A stretch of 64,000 bases of DNA from contig NZ_JACCBT010000001.1 of assembly GCF_013409045.1 (NCBI RefSeq), forward strand, positions 6,138,001 through 6,202,000, given 5' to 3'. The position numbers and the translations under genes are program-made. Shown here one piece after another: positions 49,906-58,270 of this stretch (its first letter is position 1; each line of letters begins with the position of its first letter). The stretch comes from Actinomadura citrea. Its GTDB lineage: Bacteria; Actinomycetota; Actinomycetes; Streptosporangiales; Streptosporangiaceae. Under the pieces are notes generated by a model, which did no database searches, was not told the DNA's origin, and saw only the letters and a program-made list of their open reading frames with translations.

Positions 49906-49967
49906 CCAGGTCGTCACGGGGTTGCTGTGCGGGCTGAGGTCGGCGCGGGGGGTTCTGGTGATGGTCT

Positions 49968-51263
49968 TCACGGATTGGCGGGGAAGTTGCTGCGGATGGT
50001 GTTGTGCGGGTCGTTGTGGGCCTTGATACGGCGGAGGCGGGCCAGCGCGTCGGGGGTGAAAGCGTTCGCGGCGGTCTCCTCGGGGTTGAGGAACGTGAAG
50101 GGCTTGCGGCCGCTGATGGGAAGCGCGTCGGCGAGCGTGGCCTGTTTGCCCTTTACCGCATCGGCGGTCTCCGGGTCGGTCGGGATGCCGAACATGTAGA
50201 GCGCGTAGGGCTCGGTGAGCGGGCCGTGCGGGCTGTCGGAGGGACGGGTGAACGCGCCTTCCAGATGCCGGATCTGCACGCTCAGCAAGGGGGCGATGGG
50301 GTCGGCCAGCAGCGCCTTGACCGCGCCGTCGTCCAGTTCCGTGAGCAGTTCGGCACGCGAGCGGCCGGCGCCGGGGTCGGTGGGTTCGGCCGTGATGGCG
50401 CCCAACTCGGAGACCGGCATGACCGCCCTGCCGTCCGACAGCGGCCGGGCGAGCCGGTCCAGGGGGCGCAGCAGGTCGCGTGCCTCGGCCGCCGGGCCGA
50501 GGTAGGTGACGTCCACGGCGACCATCGGGTCGGCTCCGGGGAAGTGCAGCAGGTCCAGCCAGACCGTCAGCTCGTCCGGGGCGGCGGCGGTGATCTGCCG
50601 GTAGGCGTCCATCACCTCGGGCGCGTGCACGGCCGGCCACAGCATCCGGCCGCCGTACAGGTGCGGCGCCGGATGCAGCGCCAGGTCGAGGGACGTCACG
50701 ACGGCGATGTCGCCGCCCCCGCCGCGCAGTGCCCAGAACAGGTCGGGATCGGCGTCCGCGGCGACGCGCCGGCGGCGGCCCTCGGCGTCGACGATCTCGA
50801 AGGCGGTGACGCTGTCGGCGACCCAGCCGTGGGCGCGGCCGAACCAGCTCAGCCCGCCGCCGAGGGCGACCCCGGCGACGCTGACCACGGGAGAGCTCCC
50901 GGGCAGCCCGGTCAGGCCGTGCGGCGCGGCCGCCGCCTGGAGCCGTCCCGAGGCGACGCCCGCGCCGATCCGGGCGCGGCGGGCCGCGGGGTCGATCTCC
51001 AGGCCGTCCAGCCGCCGGGTGCGCAGCAGGATCGCGCCCCCGGTGCGGCCCGTGGCGCCGTGCCCGTTGGGCTGCGTGGCGATGGCCACACCGGCGGAAC
51101 GGGCGTACCGGACGAGCGCGGCGACGTCGGCGGCGTCGGCGGCCTCGACCACGGCCTCGACCGGCTGCTCCACGGCCAGGTTCCAGGGGCGCCGGGCCGC
51201 GTCGAATCCGGCGTCGCCGGGCAGCAGGACCCGGCCGCGGACGGCAGCGCGCAAGTCGTTCAT
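49968..51263 (-). CDS. FAD-binding oxidoreductase (BBE/PCMH family)
   Basis: A 431-aa flavoenzyme of the berberine-bridge/6-hydroxynicotine oxidase type. The PCMH FAD domain has AIATQPNGHGATGRTGG, where His could bind FAD covalently, and GGLSWFGRAHGWVADS. The C-terminal motif AHNDPHNTIRSN replaces the usual YDPxNxF. Two ATGs are adjacent; the second (51263) has GGAGG at the better spacing. The gene is divergent from a MocR-type regulator with about 80 bp between them, so it is probably that regulator's target. A role in the cluster is possible but not required, because Lsr2 and the repeat field intervene. Confidence 0.85.
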   Translation of the reverse strand: MNDLRAAVRGRVLLPGDAGFDAARRPWNLAVEQPVEAVVEAADAADVAALVRYARSAGVAIATQPNGHGATGRTGGAILLRTRRLDGLEIDPAARRARIGAGVASGRLQAAAAPHGLTGLPGSSPVVSVAGVALGGGLSWFGRAHGWVADSVTAFEIVDAEGRRRRVAADADPDLFWALRGGGGDIAVVTSLDLALHPAPHLYGGRMLWPAVHAPEVMDAYRQITAAAPDELTVWLDLLHFPGADPMVAVDVTYLGPAAEARDLLRPLDRLARPLSDGRAVMPVSELGAITAEPTDPGAGRSRAELLTELDDGAVKALLADPIAPLLSVQIRHLEGAFTRPSDSPHGPLTEPYALYMFGIPTDPETADAVKGKQATLADALPISGRKPFTFLNPEETAANAFTPDALARLRRIKAHNDPHNTIRSNFPANP

Positions 51264-51344
51264 CATTTCCTCCGAAACAGCAGGTCGATCAGGCTCTGCA
51301 CCACAATCTAGGAGGGAAGAAGACCGGCGATAGGGTGCAATCTC

Positions 51345-52787
51345 ATGACGGAAAACTGGGTCAATCTTGCTGAGGGGCTCGGAGCCGACCTCCACCTGGA
51401 GCTGCCGGGCGGCGGGCGCCGGGCGGCCCTGACCCGCGCGCTGCGCGCGGCGGTCCGCTCCGGGCGGCTGGCCCCCGGCACCCGGCTCCCGCCCTACCGT
51501 TCGCTGGCCGCCGACCTGGGCCTGGCCCGCAACACCGTCGCCGACGCCTACGCCGAACTCGTCGCCGAGGGCTGGCTGACCGCCCGCCAGGGCTCCGGGA
51601 CGCGGGTGGCGCTCGGCGCGCAGCCGCCCCCGGCACGCCCCACGCCGCGGCCCGGCGCGGACCGTCCGCCCGAACCGCTGCACGACCTGCGGCAGGGCCA
51701 GCCGGACGCCGCGTCCTTCCCCCGCGCCGCCTGGCTGGCGTCGGCGCGCCGGGCGGTCACGGCGGCGCCGAACGAGGCCTTCGGCCCCGGCGACCCGCGC
51801 GGCCGCCCCGAACTGCGCCGCGCGCTCGCCGCTTACCTGGCCCGCACGCGCGGCGTGCGGACCGACGCCGACCACATCGTGGTCTGCTCCGGCTTCGCGC
51901 ACGCCCTGCGCCTGCTGTTCGGCGGCGGGGTGCTGCACGGCCCGCTGGCGGTCGAGGGATACGGGCTGCCCTTCCACCGGGCTCTGCTGAAACAGGCCGG
52001 TACGCTCACCCGTCCGCTCACCGTCGACGAAGACGGCGCGCGGATCGACGAGCTCTCCGAAGCCGAGCGCACGGTACTGCTGACGCCCGCGCACCAGTTC
52101 CCCACAGGCGGGCCGCTCCATTCGCGCAGGCGCACGGCGGTCGCCGAGTGGGCGGCCTCGTCAGAGGGGCTCATCCTCGAAGACGACTACGACGGGGAGT
52201 TCCGCTACGACCGCCAGCCGGTAGGGGCGGTGCAGGGCCTGGCCCCCGATCGGGTCCTGTACGTCGGGTCCGTCAGCAAGAGCCTGTCCCCCGCCATCCG
52301 GCTCGGCTGGATGGTCCTGCCCGACCGCCTGATGGACGACGTCCTCACGGCCAAGGGCGAGCGCGAAGCGTGGGCGGGCGTGCTCGACCAGCTGACTCTG
52401 GCCGACTTCCTGGACTCGGGCTCCTACGACCGCCACGTCCGCCGCATGCGCCAGCGCTACCGCGACCGCCGCGACCGCTTCGTCACCGCCCTGGCCGAGC
52501 ACGCGCCCCACGTCCACGCGACCGGGATCGCCGCCGGCCTGCACGCCGTCCTGCGCCTGCCGTCCGGCACCGAGCCCGCCACCGTGCACGCCGCGACGCG
52601 TGCCGGAGTGGCGGTCGACGCCCTGTCGGCGTTCCGCCACCCCGCCGCCCGCCTCCCGCGCGAGGACGGCCTGGTGGTCGGCTACGCGACACCCCCGGAC
52701 CACGCCTTCGGGGCGGCACTGCAGGCGCTCGTGCGGGTCCTCCGGCGGCCGGAGGTCAGCCGCCGAAGAGGGGCAGGATCGCCCTGA
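51345..52787 (+). CDS. MocR/PdxR-type GntR-aminotransferase regulator
   Basis: 480 aa. A winged helix of the GntR kind (LRAAVRSGRLAPGTRLPPYRSLAADLGLARNTVADAYAELVAEGW in full) is joined to a class I aminotransferase-like domain with Asp/Tyr in ILEDDYDGEFRYD and the PLP Lys in YVGSVSKSLSPAIRLG. Such proteins sense PLP or amino compounds and control a neighbouring divergent gene, here the FAD oxidoreductase. The 3' end overlaps the convergent small gene at 52756 by 32 nt. Confidence 0.9.
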   Translation: MTENWVNLAEGLGADLHLELPGGGRRAALTRALRAAVRSGRLAPGTRLPPYRSLAADLGLARNTVADAYAELVAEGWLTARQGSGTRVALGAQPPPARPTPRPGADRPPEPLHDLRQGQPDAASFPRAAWLASARRAVTAAPNEAFGPGDPRGRPELRRALAAYLARTRGVRTDADHIVVCSGFAHALRLLFGGGVLHGPLAVEGYGLPFHRALLKQAGTLTRPLTVDEDGARIDELSEAERTVLLTPAHQFPTGGPLHSRRRTAVAEWAASSEGLILEDDYDGEFRYDRQPVGAVQGLAPDRVLYVGSVSKSLSPAIRLGWMVLPDRLMDDVLTAKGEREAWAGVLDQLTLADFLDSGSYDRHVRRMRQRYRDRRDRFVTALAEHAPHVHATGIAAGLHAVLRLPSGTEPATVHAATRAGVAVDALSAFRHPAARLPREDGLVVGYATPPDHAFGAALQALVRVLRRPEVSRRRGAGSP

Positions 52788-52914
52788 CCGTCTCCACCAC
52801 GCCGTAGATCAGCGGGATGCCGACGACGGACCAGGAGACGACGAGGCGCGGCACGGCCCTGTCGAGGTCTGCGGACCGGCTCTCGTCGGGGACGGGGCCC
52901 GGCGTTGGGGCCAT
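52756..52914 (-). CDS. Small membrane protein, MFS partner
   Basis: 52 aa with one membrane segment near the end (LVVSWSVVGIPLIYGVVETV). A very good RBS, AAGGAGG, precedes ATG 52914. It follows the OFA-type MFS gene by 23 bp. Short single-span proteins in this place are annotated in actinobacteria as MFS transporter small subunits next to OFA antiporters (from memory). Its last 32 nt are antisense to the end of the MocR gene. Too short for reliable functional assignment beyond this context. Confidence 0.7.
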   Translation of the reverse strand: MAPTPGPVPDESRSADLDRAVPRLVVSWSVVGIPLIYGVVETVRAILPLFGG

Positions 52915-52937
52915 GGTGCTCCTCCTTCGCTGTCGGG

Positions 52938-54320
52938 TCAGGCGGCCGGGCTGGCGTCGGACACGCGGGGCTCGGCGTCCGCCACGTGGTGCCGCTCCGC
53001 CACCGGGCGGATGAGCAGGTTCGCGGCGAACCCGATCGCGAGGACCCCGACCATGGTGAACAGCGCGGGCCGGTAGTCGGCGGCCACGAGCGCGCCCGGC
53101 TCGCCGCGGGCGTCCAGGAACCGGTTCACGATCAGCGGCCCGGCGATGCCCGCCGCCGACCAGGCGGTCAGCAGCCGTCCGTGGATCGCGCCGACCTGGT
53201 AGGTGCCGAACAGGTCGCGCAGGTAGGCCGGGACGGTGGCGAACCCGCCGCCGTAGAAGGAGATGATCAGTGCGGCGAGGGCGACGAAGAAAGCCGTCGA
53301 GGCGTCCCCGAAGAGCGCGAGCAGGACGTAGGCGGCCATGCCGACGCCGAGATAACCCACGTAGGCGGGCTTGCGGCCGATGTAGTCCGAGGTCGAGGAC
53401 CAGACGAACCGCCCGGCCATGTTGAACATCGACAGGAGCCCGACGAACCCGGCCGCCTCGGTCGCCGACACCGAGGTCGAGCCGCCGGAGCGGAAGAAGT
53501 CGCCGATCATCGGACCCGCCTGCTCCAGGATCCCGATTCCGGCGGTGACGTTGCAGAACAGCACCGTCCAGAGCAGCCAGAACTGCGGCGTCCTGATTGC
53601 GGACGCCGCCGAGACACCGCGCGGCGCGGCGGGCGCCCGGGAACGTTCCGCCGCGGGGGCGGCCCCTGCGGGCCGCCATCCCGGCGCCGGGACCCGCACG
53701 GTGAACACTCCGAACATCATCACCACGAAGTAGGCGAGGCCCAGCGTGACGAACAGCAGGGCGACGGCGGCGCCGGACGCGGGGTCGCCGCCCGGGTCGT
53801 ACAGCGACAGCAGCCGGCGCGACAGCGGCGAGGCGACCAGCGCGCCCCCGCCGAAGCCCATGATGGCCATGCCCGTCGCCAGGCCCGGCCGGTCGGGGAA
53901 CCATCTGATCAGGGTGGAGACCGGCGAGATGTAGCCGATGCCGAGGCCGATGCCGCCGATGACGCCGTAGCCGAGGTAGACCAGCCAGAGCTGCCCGGCG
54001 GCGATGCCGAGCGCCGCGACCAGGAAGCCCGACGCCCAGAAGCAGGCGGCGGTGAACATCGCCCGGCGCGGCCCGACGCGGTCGACCCACGTGCCCATGA
54101 CCGCCGCGGACGCGCCGAGCATCACGATCGCGATGGAGAAGACGACGCCGACCGCGGTGAGGCCGACGTCGAAATGCGCGACGAGTGCGGTCTTGTAGAC
54201 GCTGGTGGCGTACGCCTGCCCGATGCAGAGGTGCACGGCGAGCGCGGCAGGCGGGATCAGCCAGCGGTTGTAGCCCGGTTTCGCGACGGTGTGCCGCAGA
54301 TCGAGGAAGGAGAGCGCCAC
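52938..54320 (-). CDS. OFA-family MFS antiporter (oxalate/formate-like)
   Basis: 460 aa, twelve predicted membrane segments. The start KPGYNRWLIPPAALAVHLCIGQAYATSVYK and GYGVIGGIGLGIGYISPVSTLIRWFPDRPGLATG are characteristic of oxalate:formate antiporter relatives. SSTSDYIGRKPAY is the second-half MFS loop. The GTG at 54320 has CGGAGG upstream. Actinobacterial members transport various carboxylates, so oxalate is not certain. It forms a pair with the downstream 52-aa membrane protein. Confidence 0.88.
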   Translation of the reverse strand: MALSFLDLRHTVAKPGYNRWLIPPAALAVHLCIGQAYATSVYKTALVAHFDVGLTAVGVVFSIAIVMLGASAAVMGTWVDRVGPRRAMFTAACFWASGFLVAALGIAAGQLWLVYLGYGVIGGIGLGIGYISPVSTLIRWFPDRPGLATGMAIMGFGGGALVASPLSRRLLSLYDPGGDPASGAAVALLFVTLGLAYFVVMMFGVFTVRVPAPGWRPAGAAPAAERSRAPAAPRGVSAASAIRTPQFWLLWTVLFCNVTAGIGILEQAGPMIGDFFRSGGSTSVSATEAAGFVGLLSMFNMAGRFVWSSTSDYIGRKPAYVGYLGVGMAAYVLLALFGDASTAFFVALAALIISFYGGGFATVPAYLRDLFGTYQVGAIHGRLLTAWSAAGIAGPLIVNRFLDARGEPGALVAADYRPALFTMVGVLAIGFAANLLIRPVAERHHVADAEPRVSDASPAA

Positions 54321-54480
54321 AGCGGGCCTCCGGTTCGGGAGCGTATCCGGACAGCTGATGCACCCCCGACACCACGACCATAAACACAAACGTGCTACAT
54401 GAAAACCCCTCAACACCACCAACCCGTCAACCGACCACAAGAAGCCCCAGGCAAGCGGCCCACCCCACCCGCGCCACCCC

Positions 54481-54645
54481 AACAGCCGCGATCGCGTCCG
54501 AAGCCAGATTCGAGCTTGCGAGAATCTGATCGCGAGCGAGCCGCCAGGCGAGCCGAAGCGATCCCAGCGACCGCCGCGCCCCCCGACGACCGAGGGCCGC
54601 CAGGCCCGAAGGGGGGCACTGCAATAAACACAGCCGTACCCCACC
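54481..54645 (-). repeat. Dispersed repeat, copy 4 (diverged)
   Basis: The inverted core (GCGATCGCGTCCGAAG...GAATCTG...GCGAGCC) is followed by GGGCCGCCAGGCCCGAAGG and the tail CACTGCAATAAACACAG also seen after the hairpin at 741-786. The gap 54321-54887 otherwise shows only CCCCACC-rich low-complexity sequence and copy 5, and no gene. Confidence 0.7.
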
Positions 54646-54741
54646 AACCGACTCCACCACACCAACCGACCCCACCACACCCACCGAAACCCACGACCCC
54701 GACAACCTCAGCCGCACCGCAACCCCGCGACAACCCAAACA

Positions 54742-54885
54742 GCCGCGATCGCGTCCGAAGGCAGATTCAAGCGAAGCAAGAATCTGATCGCGCAGCGAGC
54801 CGCAAGGCGAGCCGAAGCGATGCCAGCGATCGCCCGCTTTTATCGACGATGGAGGGCCGCCAGGCCCGAAGGAGGAGAAAAAAGC
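54742..54885 (-). repeat. Dispersed repeat, copy 5, running into the tetR leader
   Basis: An inverted core at about 54745-54840, then GGAGGGCCGCCAGGCCCGAA and GGAGGAG. The last block is the same as the side module at 49729-49786 (inverted) and serves as the apparent ribosome site of the TetR gene at 54888. Confidence 0.7.
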
Positions 54886-54887
54886 AA

Positions 54888-55478
54888 ATGAAAAGAGGCC
54901 GTCCCGGTTATGACCAGGCGACCGTGTTGCGCCGGGCCATCGAGCTTTTCAATCGGAAGGGCTACGAGGGGTCCAGTATGGGTGACCTCGCGGAGGAGCT
55001 CGGGTTCAGCAAGTCGGCGATCTACCATCACGTGCCGGGCAAGACGTATCTGCTCGCGCTGGCGCTCGACGAGGCGCTCGACGAGTTGACGGCGGTGATC
55101 CGCGAGGCGCAGGACGAGTCGGGGGGCAGCGCGTACGAGCGGCTGCGGTCGGTGGTGCGGGAGAGCGTGCGGGTGCTGGTGGCCCACCAGCCGGCGGTGA
55201 CGCTGCTGCTGCGGGTGCGCGGCAACAGCGAGGTGGAGCTGGCGGCGCTCCAGCGGCGGCGGTGGATCGACGCGAAGCTGGCGGAGCTGGTGCGGGCGGC
55301 GGCCGCGGAGGGGGCGGTGCGCGGCGACGTGCCGCCGGAGCTGGTGAGCCGGCTGCTGTTCGGGATGGTCAACTCGCTGGTCGAGTGGTACCGGCCGGGC
55401 GGCGAGGTGAGCGCGGACGCCCTGTCGGACGCCATCACCGCGATCGCGTTCGACGGTCTGGCGGCGCGGCCGTCCTGA
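54888..55478 (+). CDS. TetR-family regulator of the paa operon
   Basis: 196 aa. The N-terminal HTH (LRRAIELFNRKGYEGSSMGDLAEELGFSKSAIYHHVPGKTYLL in full) is typical TetR; the C-terminal ligand domain is about 140 residues. It is convergent with the paaABCDE operon and ends 11 bp from paaE. This is the place where actinobacterial PaaR regulators sit, repressing the operon until phenylacetyl-CoA is present. The ATG at 54888 is preceded by GGAGGAG, which belongs to a dispersed repeat. A palindrome fitting a TetR operator lies upstream of paaA (59310-59321). Confidence 0.85.
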   Translation: MKRGRPGYDQATVLRRAIELFNRKGYEGSSMGDLAEELGFSKSAIYHHVPGKTYLLALALDEALDELTAVIREAQDESGGSAYERLRSVVRESVRVLVAHQPAVTLLLRVRGNSEVELAALQRRRWIDAKLAELVRAAAAEGAVRGDVPPELVSRLLFGMVNSLVEWYRPGGEVSADALSDAITAIAFDGLAARPS

Positions 55479-55494
55479 GCCGGGGCGGCTCAGG
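55474..55494. terminator. Compact bidirectional terminator
   Basis: CCTGAGCC (55474-55481) pairs with GGCTCAGG (55487-55494). The hairpin contains the tetR stop codon and the last codons of paaE. Confidence 0.6.
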
Positions 55495-56548
55495 CGTCGA
55501 AGTCGACGGTGACGGCGGCGCTGACCGGGTGGGACTGGCAGGTGAGCACGAACCCGGCGGCGATCTCGGCGGGTTCCAGGGCGTAGTTGCGGACCATGTC
55601 GACCTCGCCCTCGGTGACCCGGGCGCGGCAGGTGCCGCAGACGCCGCCCTTGCAGGCGAACGGCAGGTCGGCGCGGGTGGCCTGGGCGGCGTCCAGGACG
55701 CGCTGGTCGCGCGGCATCGGCGCGGTGCTCGACCGGCCGTCCAGGACGACGGTGACCTCGCTGGTCTCGCCGGTGACGGTCGGGCCGTCACGGCGCACCT
55801 CGGGGGGCGGCTCGTCGACGTAGAACAGCTCGACGTGCACCTTCTCGCGGGGGACGCCGAATTCGGCGAGGACGTCGCGGGCGCCGGTGACCATGGTCAG
55901 CGGGCCGCACAGCCAGACGTGGTCGACGTCGTCGACGGGCGTCACGGCGCTGATCAGGCGGCGCAGGCGGTCGGCGTCGAGGCGGCCGGAGAACAGTTCG
56001 ACGTCGCGGGGCTCACGGCTCAGCACGTGGACGAGCTGGAACCGCGGGCCGTAGCGGTTCTTCAGGTCGCCGAGCTCCTCGGCGAACATCACCGTCCCGC
56101 TCGTGCGGTTGCCGTACAGCAGCCGCACGTGGGTGTCCGGGTGGGCGAGCACGGTGGCGGCGATCGAGATCATCGGAGTGATGCCGGAGCCCGCCGCGAT
56201 CAGCAGGTGCCGGCCGGGCTCGGCGGGGTCGGCCCGCAGGCTGCCGGACGGGACCTGGACGTCGATCTCGGTGCCCGGGCGGACCTCCCGCACGAGCCAG
56301 GAGGAGAACATGCCTTCGGGGATCTCGCGGACGCCGATCCGGGGCCGGGCGCCCGCGGGCGCGCAGATCGAGTAGGACCGGCGGTGCTCCCGCCCGTCGA
56401 TCACCCTGCGCAGCGTGAGGCTCTGGCCGGCAGCGAACGCGTAGTCGCCGGCGAGTTCGGGCGGGACGTCGAACGTCACCGCCGCGGAGTCGTCGGTCAG
56501 CCGGTCGACCGCGGCGACCCTCAGTGGGTGGAACGTCGCAGGCGCCAC
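55490..56548 (-). CDS. paaE: Phenylacetyl-CoA epoxidase, reductase subunit PaaE
   Basis: A 352-aa reductase of the phenylacetyl-CoA 1,2-epoxidase complex. The N-terminal FAD domain has HRRSYSICAPAG, the NADPH domain GSGITPMISIAATVL, and the C-terminal plant-type 2Fe-2S domain CKGGVCGTCRARV plus a later LTCQSHP (four Cys). It passes electrons from NADPH to the di-iron subunit PaaA. Last gene of the paaABCDE order, 2 bp after paaD. Confidence 0.94.
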   Translation of the reverse strand: MAPATFHPLRVAAVDRLTDDSAAVTFDVPPELAGDYAFAAGQSLTLRRVIDGREHRRSYSICAPAGARPRIGVREIPEGMFSSWLVREVRPGTEIDVQVPSGSLRADPAEPGRHLLIAAGSGITPMISIAATVLAHPDTHVRLLYGNRTSGTVMFAEELGDLKNRYGPRFQLVHVLSREPRDVELFSGRLDADRLRRLISAVTPVDDVDHVWLCGPLTMVTGARDVLAEFGVPREKVHVELFYVDEPPPEVRRDGPTVTGETSEVTVVLDGRSSTAPMPRDQRVLDAAQATRADLPFACKGGVCGTCRARVTEGEVDMVRNYALEPAEIAAGFVLTCQSHPVSAAVTVDFDA

Positions 56549-56550
56549 CG

Positions 56551-57066
56551 CTAGATCTCCTTCACGTGCTCGAACGGTTCAAGGCAGCCGGTGCAGCGGT
56601 ACAGCGCCTTGCAGGAGGTGGAGCCGAACTCCGAGGTCAGCTCGACCGACGGCGACCCGCAGCGCGGGCAGCGCAGCCTCCGGCGGGTGGGCGCCAGGGT
56701 GAGCGCGACGGGCCCGGAGGGCGCCGACGCCGGGCCGGGCGGCGAGATCCCGGCGGCGGCGAGGGCCGCCCGGCCCCGCTCGCTGATCCAGTCGCTGGAC
56801 CAGGGCGGGGACAGCTCGATCTCGACGCGCACGTCGGCGTATCCGGCGTCGGTGAGCCGGTGCACCAGGTCGTCGCGCATCGTGGCGAGCGCGGGGCAGC
56901 CCGAGTACGTCGGGGTGATCGCCACGGTGACGGCGGAGCCGTGCTCCTCGACGCGGCGCAGCACGCCGAGGTCCTCCAGGGTCAGCATCGGCATCTCCGG
57001 GTCCCGGACGGACGCGGCGACGGCGCGGGCGGTGCTGTCGTGCACGGTGCCGGGCACGGCGGTCAC
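56551..57066 (-). CDS. paaD: Phenylacetate degradation protein PaaD
   Basis: A 171-aa protein. It combines a MIP18/DUF59-like domain (MLTLEDLGVLRRVEE, ITPTYSGCPALATMRDDL) with a C-terminal zinc-ribbon-like part (CPRCGSPS...CTGCLEPFEHVKEI). It is needed for iron-sulfur or metal maturation of the epoxidase. The GTG start at 57066 overlaps the paaC stop (GTGA); a second GTG at 57069 is possible. Confidence 0.92.
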   Translation of the reverse strand: MTAVPGTVHDSTARAVAASVRDPEMPMLTLEDLGVLRRVEEHGSAVTVAITPTYSGCPALATMRDDLVHRLTDAGYADVRVEIELSPPWSSDWISERGRAALAAAGISPPGPASAPSGPVALTLAPTRRRLRCPRCGSPSVELTSEFGSTSCKALYRCTGCLEPFEHVKEI

Positions 57067-57980
57067 CACCTTCCCAGCGGGTGGGCGCGGGCGACGACCT
57101 GCATCTCGGCCAGCATCAGGCTCAGCGCCTCGGTGTGGACGCCGTCGCGTCCGGCGCGCCCGCCGAGCAGGCCGGCCTGCGGCACGTCGGGCCGCTCGAC
57201 GCCGCTCGCGGTGAAGACCTGCGCGAGGACGGCGCCGGCGTCGGCGGCGGTGGAGGCCGGGTCCACGGCGACGCCCGCCTCGGCGAGCGCCCGCTCCACC
57301 GGGTGGGTGCGGAACAGCTCGTCGTGGTGGCGCCACACCTCGTCGAGCCCGGCGAGGACGCGGCGCCGCGACTCCTCGGTGCCCTGGGCGAGGGTGAGGA
57401 ACCACCGGCCCGCGAAGTCGCGGTGGTAGGCCAGTTCCTTGGCCCCCTTGGCCGCGACGGCGGCGAGGACGGCGTCGCGGCTGCCGGTGAGCCGCTCGAA
57501 CAGGGCCAGCCGGGCGGTCGCGAACACGAGGACGCGGGCCATGGTGTGCCCGAAGTCGCCGTTCGGCAGTTCGGCGAGACGCACGTTGCGGTAGGCGTCC
57601 GCGTCCCGGAAGAACGCCAGCGCGTCCTCGGCCGGGACCGGCGAGCCCTCCGGCAGCGCCGGGACGACCGAAGGGTCGGCGGTGGCGGCGCGGGCGAGCA
57701 GCAGCCGCGCCTGGCCGAGCAGGTCCAGCGCGATGTTGGCGAGGGCGATGTCCTCTTCGAGGTCGGGCGCGTTGCTGCACCACTCGGACAGCCGGTGCGA
57801 CAGGACGAGGGCGTCGTCGGCGAGCATCAGGCAGTACGTCGCGAGCGCGTGCGGGTCGACGCCGTCGGGGACGGTCGTGTCGACGCCGGCCAGCGGGTCC
57901 TCGAAGTCGGTGCCGAACGCCCACTGGGAGCTGTCGCCGTCCAGGAGCCCGTCGTACACCGAGCCGTGCTGACTTTCCAT
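57063..57980 (-). CDS. paaC: Phenylacetyl-CoA epoxidase, structural subunit PaaC
   Basis: A 305-aa ferritin-like helical subunit. LATYCLMLADDALVLSHRLSEWC, LANIALDLLGQARLLL and ELAYHRDFAGRWFLTLAQGTEES match PaaC. It supports PaaA but lacks the full di-iron ligand set. ATG 57980 has GAAGG upstream, 8 bp after paaB. Confidence 0.93.
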   Translation of the reverse strand: MESQHGSVYDGLLDGDSSQWAFGTDFEDPLAGVDTTVPDGVDPHALATYCLMLADDALVLSHRLSEWCSNAPDLEEDIALANIALDLLGQARLLLARAATADPSVVPALPEGSPVPAEDALAFFRDADAYRNVRLAELPNGDFGHTMARVLVFATARLALFERLTGSRDAVLAAVAAKGAKELAYHRDFAGRWFLTLAQGTEESRRRVLAGLDEVWRHHDELFRTHPVERALAEAGVAVDPASTAADAGAVLAQVFTASGVERPDVPQAGLLGGRAGRDGVHTEALSLMLAEMQVVARAHPLGRW

Positions 57981-57988
57981 GGCGGCCT

Positions 57989-58270
57989 TCACATGTGGGG
58001 GACGTTCTCGGGGATCTCGTAGAACGTCGGGTGCCGGTAGACCTTGTCGCCGCTGGGGGCGAACAGCGGGTCCTTCTCGTCCGGGCTGGAGGCGGTGATC
58101 GCGTCCGAACGCACCACCCAGATGCTGACGCCCTCGTTGCGGCGCGTGTACACGTCGCGCGCGTGCCGGACGGCCATCTCGTCGTCGGGAGCGTGCAGCG
58201 ACCCGACGTGCACGTGGTTGAGGCCGCGCTTGCCGCGCACGAACACCTCGTAGAGCGGCCATTCGCTCAT
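57989..58270 (-). CDS. paaB: Phenylacetyl-CoA epoxidase subunit PaaB
   Basis: 93 aa, standard PaaB: WPLYEVFVRGKRGLNHVHVGS, RDVYTRRNEGVSIWVV, KVYRHPTFYEIPENVPHM. It bridges PaaAC dimers in the epoxidase complex. ATGA overlap with the paaA stop. Confidence 0.95.
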   Translation of the reverse strand: MSEWPLYEVFVRGKRGLNHVHVGSLHAPDDEMAVRHARDVYTRRNEGVSIWVVRSDAITASSPDEKDPLFAPSGDKVYRHPTFYEIPENVPHM

